Assembly: GCA_027080725.1 (NCBI GenBank)
Contig: JALWRC010000094.1
Coordinates: 1-39,616, forward strand
Direction: 5' to 3'
DNA from: Saprospiraceae bacterium
Lineage (GTDB): Bacteria; Bacteroidota; Bacteroidia; Chitinophagales; Saprospiraceae
Length of the DNA stretch: 39,616 nt
Below the pieces are notes generated by a model. That model saw nothing but the letters and a program-made list of their open reading frames with translations. It searched no databases and was not told the origin of the DNA. This document shows positions 35,513 through 39,616 of this stretch, piece after piece (within the stretch, counting starts at the first letter, position 1; each line of letters begins with the position of its first letter). Made by a program: the position numbers and the translations under genes.

Positions 35513-37084
35513 TCAAAACCGTTTCCTGAAATAAACCAAAAGCACAATCATAAGCAAGCCCGCCGCAGTAAGTAAACGACATCGCCAATCGCAGTAATCT
35601 TCGCACTCCATACATGTATCAGGACAGTCCTCAAATATACATAAGTTTTCATGGAAACTGAGTTTATGAGTACGTAAATTTACCCTTTCAGAACATATCA
35701 GTGTATCTGATACACATTGATAGGACATGTTGTCAAAAGCAATGCAAGCTTCCATTTTCAAGCCATTGGAGGTCAACTTCTTCCAAGAAGCCTTATCTTC
35801 TACAGTCACCGAAAACCGGAGTGTAGCACAACGATCTGAAAGCTTATTAATTTCGGGTTTGCCCAACAAATTTATTGGTAAGTTAAAGCTTATTGAATGT
35901 GCATTCGGGTCGGCCGGTTGAGCCGGGAGACTGCCCTTATCAATACTTATAAGGTGCCAACAGGAAAAAACATCTTCGAGGTCAGTAAGTTTCACATCAA
36001 TCGATGAAGTAGGTATTTTACCATCATTACAAAAACTCAATTCATAGCTTATTCGAAGCTTGCCCTCCTCGTTGCATTTACAAATCACAATGGGTCTCAA
36101 AACATTGGGATCATGCTGAGCTACCGTTACAGCATTCAGCTTAGCAAAATCCTGAACGTATAACTCATTGTAATCTATAGGAGGTAAAGACGCATTGTTA
36201 AGCAAGCCATTCATATACCCCCAATCCGGATTGGATGTATTGACATGATTAGAATCCGTACCTGCTAAAACCGCCAAAAATCGACCGACTGTATCGCTTC
36301 GAACACTCGTATCCGTTTGAAGCACATGAAATATTCTATGTTCGATGGTATTCTCAAGTGTCGTGAATAGCGCAGTCTCGGCATTGCTTAACTTATAAAC
36401 TAGTACTGAGTCAAATTCCGAATGAAAATTGCTAATACCTCCATCAAATTCAGCTGCTGAAATCCTTGTAAGATTGCCGGACATAGAATAATCGGCCAAA
36501 TGAGTTGCAATATGTTTGTAAGCATTGGATACTGGCGCAAATACACCTTGAGTCCTAAGAGAACCATAGAAGAAAAAAATGTATTTACTGGAAATGTCCG
36601 GCTCCGAAGAAATGACATAGACCGTATTATAATCGGGCCGGTTATAATGGTTGGTATCTATGCCGATTTTTGTAGGAGAAGACACAAAATCGACTTGGCT
36701 GCTTCCCTGCTGACCACTTCCGGTCACCGTAACCATAGCTTGTGATTCACCATCTTCCGGCGGTTTGGCATTACTATATATTTCCGTAAGATATGCTTTT
36801 GCCTGATATGTTCCTGCGGCATCATATGTATATCTGATAACCGGGCTTTCTGAATTTGGAGGGATAGGACTAAACCGAGTACCCCTGTAGTAATTGCCGT
36901 CTCCAAAAATCATAAAAATGCGGTACTTCGGTTCATGCAACGGGTTCAAAGTGTCAAAAGGCTCCAATTTACTCATATGAAATTGGACGATTTGGCCATT
37001 TTTATTGTAAATGAGTTTATTTTGAGCATTTAACTTGCAAAATGGTATAAAACCAATGATAATGTAAAACAGAAGGTTTTTCAT
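35513..37084 (-). CDS. PKD-domain membrane protein partnered with TPR-CHAT
   Basis: A 523-residue protein. After a signal peptide (to about 20, KLNAQ), a PKD-like domain at about 50-105 shows IFGDGNYYRG and RYTYDAAGTYQAKAYL. The central 300 residues are beta-rich without a family I recognise (IFFFYGSLRTQGVFAPVSNA). Residues about 330-470 look like Ig-like or conserved-repeat domains (ISYELSFCNDGKIPTSSIDV). A cysteine-rich stalk with eight closely spaced cysteines (CIFEDCPDTCMECEDYCDWR) is followed by one transmembrane segment (LLTAAGLLMIVLLVYF) and RKRF. It lacks a T9SS domain, so it is probably held in the inner membrane facing out. First gene of the CHAT operon; a sensor or adaptor role is inferred. 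Confidence 0.72.
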   Translation of the reverse strand: MKNLLFYIIIGFIPFCKLNAQNKLIYNKNGQIVQFHMSKLEPFDTLNPLHEPKYRIFMIFGDGNYYRGTRFSPIPPNSESPVIRYTYDAAGTYQAKAYLTEIYSNAKPPEDGESQAMVTVTGSGQQGSSQVDFVSSPTKIGIDTNHYNRPDYNTVYVISSEPDISSKYIFFFYGSLRTQGVFAPVSNAYKHIATHLADYSMSGNLTRISAAEFDGGISNFHSEFDSVLVYKLSNAETALFTTLENTIEHRIFHVLQTDTSVRSDTVGRFLAVLAGTDSNHVNTSNPDWGYMNGLLNNASLPPIDYNELYVQDFAKLNAVTVAQHDPNVLRPIVICKCNEEGKLRISYELSFCNDGKIPTSSIDVKLTDLEDVFSCWHLISIDKGSLPAQPADPNAHSISFNLPINLLGKPEINKLSDRCATLRFSVTVEDKASWKKLTSNGLKMEACIAFDNMSYQCVSDTLICSERVNLRTHKLSFHENLCIFEDCPDTCMECEDYCDWRCRLLTAAGLLMIVLLVYFRKRF

Positions 37085-37177
37085 GATGGATGTTTTGTAT
37101 GTATGTTGAATTAAGGAGCCAATTTGTTACATTAAAAAGCGTTTTTTTTATTTATTTGCTAAAACATCCAGTCTTAT

Positions 37178-37208
37178 CAAAAATACAAAGTTAATCAAAA
37201 TCAATCAA
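37178..37208 (-). promoter_or_regulatory. Promoter candidate for the PKD-CHAT operon
   Basis: On the minus strand, TTG (37206-37208), 20 nt, then TATTTTTG (37178-37185), a full TAnnTTTG match, about 95 nt before the PKD gene start. The promoter abuts element B, which begins at 37232. Confidence 0.5.
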
Positions 37209-37231
37209 TTAAATTACCCACCCTCAACATG

Positions 37232-37631
37232 GTGTGTATTACAAAGAGCACTTTTTTGATTTGAGAAACTGAAACAATCCCGTAGGGATGCCATCTTTGT
37301 AGCCCTGTACAAGCGACAGCGAAGTGCGGGGTAAATAGTGTATGCAAGAGAACTCTTCAAAATTAGAAATGTATCTTTTGGCGATCTTTTTATTTTTCTC
37401 AACTCACTGATGCCCGGGCATCACTTCGTCTCGAAAAACGAAAAAGCTCATCCAAAATCTCTCATTTCGTAAAATTTGATAGTTCTCTAGCAGACACTAA
37501 TAATAGCACCCAAAGCCGTTTTGTCAGGATTTTTGCCCGGCACAATATTGTAAATACGTGAGAAGTGTTATCTGCAAAAATAGTGACAAAACAATACAAA
37601 GGCTCATTTTTGTGCAGTTTGTAATACACAC
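37232..37631. repeat. Element B, interrupted by element A
   Basis: Ends are GTGTGTATTACAAAGAGCAC and, reversed, GTGTGTATTACAAACTGCAC. It is 400 bp long; without the 164-bp element A it is 236 bp, close to the 233 bp of the copy at 32372. Orientation is opposite to that copy. Inner segments align along its length (for example AAAATGAGC near one end, TTTTGTCA, AAAACGG, and the block with ATCCC(T)ACGGGAT). Confidence 0.85.
37336..37499. repeat. Element A, long form, nested in element B
   Basis: 164 bp from TAGTG to CACTA. Terminal inverted repeats TAGTGTATGCAAGAGAACT and TAGTGTCTGCTAGAGAACT match at 17 of 19 positions. The central block absent from the short form includes the perfect 14-bp palindrome GATGCCCGGGCATC (37409-37422). 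Flanking TA on each side would fit a TA target duplication as made by IS630/Tc1-type transposases. Confidence 0.9.
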
Positions 37632-37803
37632 ACACTCCTGTGTGTATTACAAACTGCACTAACCTAAGACAAACGGCGGGGAAGAACTCCAACCCCAAAA
37701 CTGACGTGGGACTACTTGGGGGCGAGAATTTACAAGAAGATTTATCATGCAGGAACGATTGGAGCAAACTTGGAAACTGTGCAGTTTGTACACACACACT
37801 CCT
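37611..37803. repeat. Direct repeats and large hairpin next to element B
   Basis: TGTGCAGTTTGTAATACACA(CACACTCCT) at 37611-37639 recurs with a 3-bp gap at 37778-37803. Between them, from 37640, an inverted copy GTGTGTATTACAAACTGCAC pairs perfectly over 20 bp with 37612-37631 around an 8-nt loop. The 37640-37797 segment thus has B-type inverted ends and CACACACTCCT on both sides, like a third small element with its own interior. Confidence 0.75.
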
Positions 37804-38029
37804 CAGAATCCCCTTCATTTGATTTATTGTTTTAACTTTGGGCACTATCCGAAGTATATGAAACTCATAGTTAGTTTTTGGATGTTCGATGGAGTTGCGT
37901 TTCACCCCAGGATTTTGTGCTATCTCTACCAAGTATAGTAGGATACGCACTACATACGCTTGTCGTAAGGGGCTCATTCGCATTAAAGAGACTTATTAAA
38001 CTAAATTGTAATGCTACCAGAAAATAGTT
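37804..38029. other. Upstream region of the sigma-factor operon
   Basis: About 225 bp without a recognised gene. No clear TAnnTTTG promoter is found, which would be compatible with transcription by an alternative sigma factor, possibly its own product. Not shown by sequence. Confidence 0.35.
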
Positions 38030-38629
38030 ATGAATGACGATCAGGTGAAATCCGGCATTTTGAATAGTATACAAAATGGCGGTAAAGCCTTGGACCGGGT
38101 CATCGAGAAGCTTTACCAGAATCTAAGGCTTAGGAATGAAATATTTAGCTTTGTCACACTTAACAGTGGAACGAAGCGGGATGCCGAAGATATATTCCAT
38201 GACGGGATTTGTCAGCTGATTATCAATGTACGAGCCGGAAAATACAGAGCCACCGGAAGCCTTGAATCCTATCTGCATATGATATGTAAAAATCTTTGGC
38301 TAACCCGTCTAAACAGAAAAAAGAAACTAATTCTTATTAAGGAAAAGCTTTCGACCACTCAAGAATCAAGTATTGAAGAAAACCGTTTTTATTTATTTTG
38401 TAACGAGAAGGGACGTTTAATCGACAATCTATTGTCAATGCTAAAATCAAAATGCAAAAACATACTGAGTTACTGGTCGTTGGGCTATTCATTTAAGGAA
38501 ATTGGAAATTTAACCGGAAAAACAGAGGCCGCAGCAAGAAAACAAAAATACGATTGTATGAAAAAATTATTTCTCATCCTGAAAAAAAGACCTGAACTTG
38601 TGAAAGAATTGAATAATTTGAATAAATAG
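38030..38629 (+). CDS. ECF-type RNA polymerase sigma factor
   Basis: A 199-residue sigma-70 family factor of ECF layout. Region 2 spans about 25-100 (TKRDAEDIFHDGICQLIINV, then GSLESYLHMICKNLWLTRLNR, the -10 recognition helix). A linker follows, and region 4 covers about 140-185 (ILSYWSLGYSFKEIGNLTGK, TEAAARKQKYDCMKKL), a helix-turn-helix for the -35-like element. There is no region 1 or 3. It directs polymerase to a small regulon when free of its anti-sigma. The next gene starts 5 nt later and encodes a membrane protein suited to that role. Divergent from the CHAT operon. Confidence 0.88.
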   Translation: MNDDQVKSGILNSIQNGGKALDRVIEKLYQNLRLRNEIFSFVTLNSGTKRDAEDIFHDGICQLIINVRAGKYRATGSLESYLHMICKNLWLTRLNRKKKLILIKEKLSTTQESSIEENRFYLFCNEKGRLIDNLLSMLKSKCKNILSYWSLGYSFKEIGNLTGKTEAAARKQKYDCMKKLFLILKKRPELVKELNNLNK

Positions 38630-38634
38630 AAGTC

Positions 38635-39378
38635 ATGGATAATTACTTCGATTTGCTCGATAAATATTTTAACTCCGGAATGAATTCCGGAGAGCGGAAG
38701 GCCTTTGAGAAACAAATCCGGGAAGACCCGCAACTCCAATCGGAATACGATGCCTACAAAGCTGCCATGGCTCTTACGGATATTTTAGCTTATGAAGAGT
38801 TAAGAAGCCGAAAAGGGGGGAGCAACCCTCCACCTAAAATAACCTATCATTTCAGACGGTATATATCTTATGCCGCTTCTTTCCTTTTACTGATCGTGGC
38901 ATTGTTGATGTGGTACGCCAACAAAAGTTATAGCGACGAAGCCTTAGCTAACCGGTATTACTCTTATCCTAATTTCACCACTGCCCGCGGTGCATCAAAC
39001 GCCGATAATATCTTAATGACCGCTTCTCATCTTCTGGATAATGACCGTTACTACGATGCCATCGACATGATTCGGGAAGCAGATTCGTCGGTTATTCAAC
39101 TACCGGCCGTCAAAATGCTATTAGCCCACGCATTTGCTCGCAGCTCTCAATATGATAAAGCCAAGGCACTCTTTATTGAAATCGCTGAGGGCTCTCCCGG
39201 CAATTGGACAGACCACGCAAGGTGGAATTACGGACTTATCTTGCTAAAGGAGGGTAAGACAGAAGAAGCACAAAAGGTGTTCCAAAACATATCACGCGAC
39301 AAAACCTCCGACTACAGCGTCAAAGCTCTAAAGCTACTTCAAGGACTTCATCATCCTTTGCGCATCTTTACTTTTTAA
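38635..39378 (+). CDS. Putative anti-sigma factor with periplasmic TPR domain
   Basis: A 247-residue single-pass membrane protein. Residues 1-75 (FDLLDKYFNSGMNSGERKAF, EKQIREDPQLQSEYDAYKAA) resemble the cytoplasmic sigma-binding helices of Bacteroidota anti-sigma proteins, without a zinc HC motif. The transmembrane segment is at about 77-94 (SYAASFLLLIVALLMWY). The outer part (about 115-240) holds TPR-type helix pairs (NDRYYDAIDMIREADSS, FARSSQYDKAKALFIEIAEG, WNYGLILLKEGKTEEAQKVF). It would hold the sigma factor at the membrane and sense a signal outside through the TPR. The function is inferred from operon position and topology. Confidence 0.72.
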   Translation: MDNYFDLLDKYFNSGMNSGERKAFEKQIREDPQLQSEYDAYKAAMALTDILAYEELRSRKGGSNPPPKITYHFRRYISYAASFLLLIVALLMWYANKSYSDEALANRYYSYPNFTTARGASNADNILMTASHLLDNDRYYDAIDMIREADSSVIQLPAVKMLLAHAFARSSQYDKAKALFIEIAEGSPGNWTDHARWNYGLILLKEGKTEEAQKVFQNISRDKTSDYSVKALKLLQGLHHPLRIFTF

Positions 39379-39515
39379 AGGATATACTCATACCAAAATC
39401 TAAAGGGCAATAACACCATATAAGCTATCCAGGTTGATTAGCATGTGGTTTCTTCTACAGCCGGGGGATGTATTACAACGGAACTTCCCGTCAAATAATT
39501 CAAGAAAATCTCTTT

Positions 39516-39552
39516 CGCCCTATATGCAGCAAGGGCGGCAGCACTTTTTATG
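39516..39552 (+). terminator. Terminator-like hairpin after the sigma operon
   Basis: CGCCCT (39516-39521) pairs with AGGGCG (39532-39537) around a 10-nt loop; a short T run (CACTTTTTATG) follows after a few bases. It lies between convergent genes. The stem is short, so confidence is modest. Confidence 0.45.
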
Positions 39553-39554
39553 AG

Positions 39555-39616
39555 TTACTTTTTCTTAGCTACTTTTTCTGTTAAGCCTAAGACTTCTAAG
39601 ATTTGACCCGTATGCT
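39555..39616 (-). CDS. C-terminal end of a gene cut by the window edge
   Basis: The minus strand reads HTGQILEVLGLTEKVAKKK and stops with TAA at 39555-39557. The composition and lysine-rich ending look like a real protein C-terminus converging on the sigma operon. Nineteen residues are too few to name the family. Confidence 0.45.
   Translation of the reverse strand, partial: HTGQILEVLGLTEKVAKKK

Noticed and set aside
37462-37983. 173-residue minus-strand frame
   Set aside because: It is built from the end of element A, the end of element B and the direct repeats, and it has no recognisable protein pattern.

Overview
The window looks like chromosome from a member of the Bacteroidota, probably close to the Saprospiria. 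Three secreted proteins end in type IX secretion (T9SS) sorting domains. Several upstream regions carry the Bacteroidota promoter pattern (TTTG, about 20 nt, TAnnTTTG). Other typical content is a carboxypeptidase-regulatory-domain TonB receptor, an M43 protease, a TPR-CHAT protein and an ECF sigma factor with a TPR-bearing membrane partner. The phylum call is strong; the class is inference. I see no rRNA, tRNA, CRISPR array, prophage or transposase.

Layout. (1) 1-720: a PIN-type toxin-antitoxin pair whose toxin has lost its 3' part to a small inverted-repeat element. (2) 833-5750: a nine-gene minus-strand operon for arsenic/organoarsenical and thiol stress: ArsR-type repressor, two thioredoxin-like proteins, two rhodaneses, ArsP-type permease, FmdE-domain lipoprotein, ArsF-like and ArsG-like proteins. 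Two matching palindromic boxes mark likely repressor sites. (3) 5941-9803: AT-rich minus-strand accessory genes: a secreted transglutaminase-like protein, a degenerate receiver, a small membrane protein, an NTF2-like protein and a T9SS M43 metalloprotease. (4) 10341-16670, plus strand: coaX, an outer-membrane protein, two paralogous envelope TPR proteins and a pirin. (5) 16678-22027, minus strand: TonB receptor, Tex and a small barrel-like protein. (6) 22506-32047, minus strand: large secreted repeat proteins. (7) 32597-39378: a PKD-domain membrane protein plus TPR-CHAT protease (minus), divergent from an ECF sigma factor and a putative anti-sigma protein (plus), separated by about 950 bp rich in repeats.

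Two things stand out. First, two families of short non-coding elements with terminal inverted repeats (A, 92-164 bp; B, about 233 bp) recur. One A copy sits inside one B copy, and the second B copy shows the uninterrupted site. Their ends supply the stop codons of three genes and cut short the PIN toxin. Second, the CHAT/PKD and sigma/anti-sigma operons look like one signalling unit. The CHAT protease has a signal peptide and a C-terminal membrane anchor, so it should lie outside the inner membrane, on the same side as the TPR domain of the anti-sigma candidate. This suggests protease-controlled release of a sigma factor, similar in logic to the Csx29-Csx30-sigma arrangement of type III-E CRISPR systems but without CRISPR.
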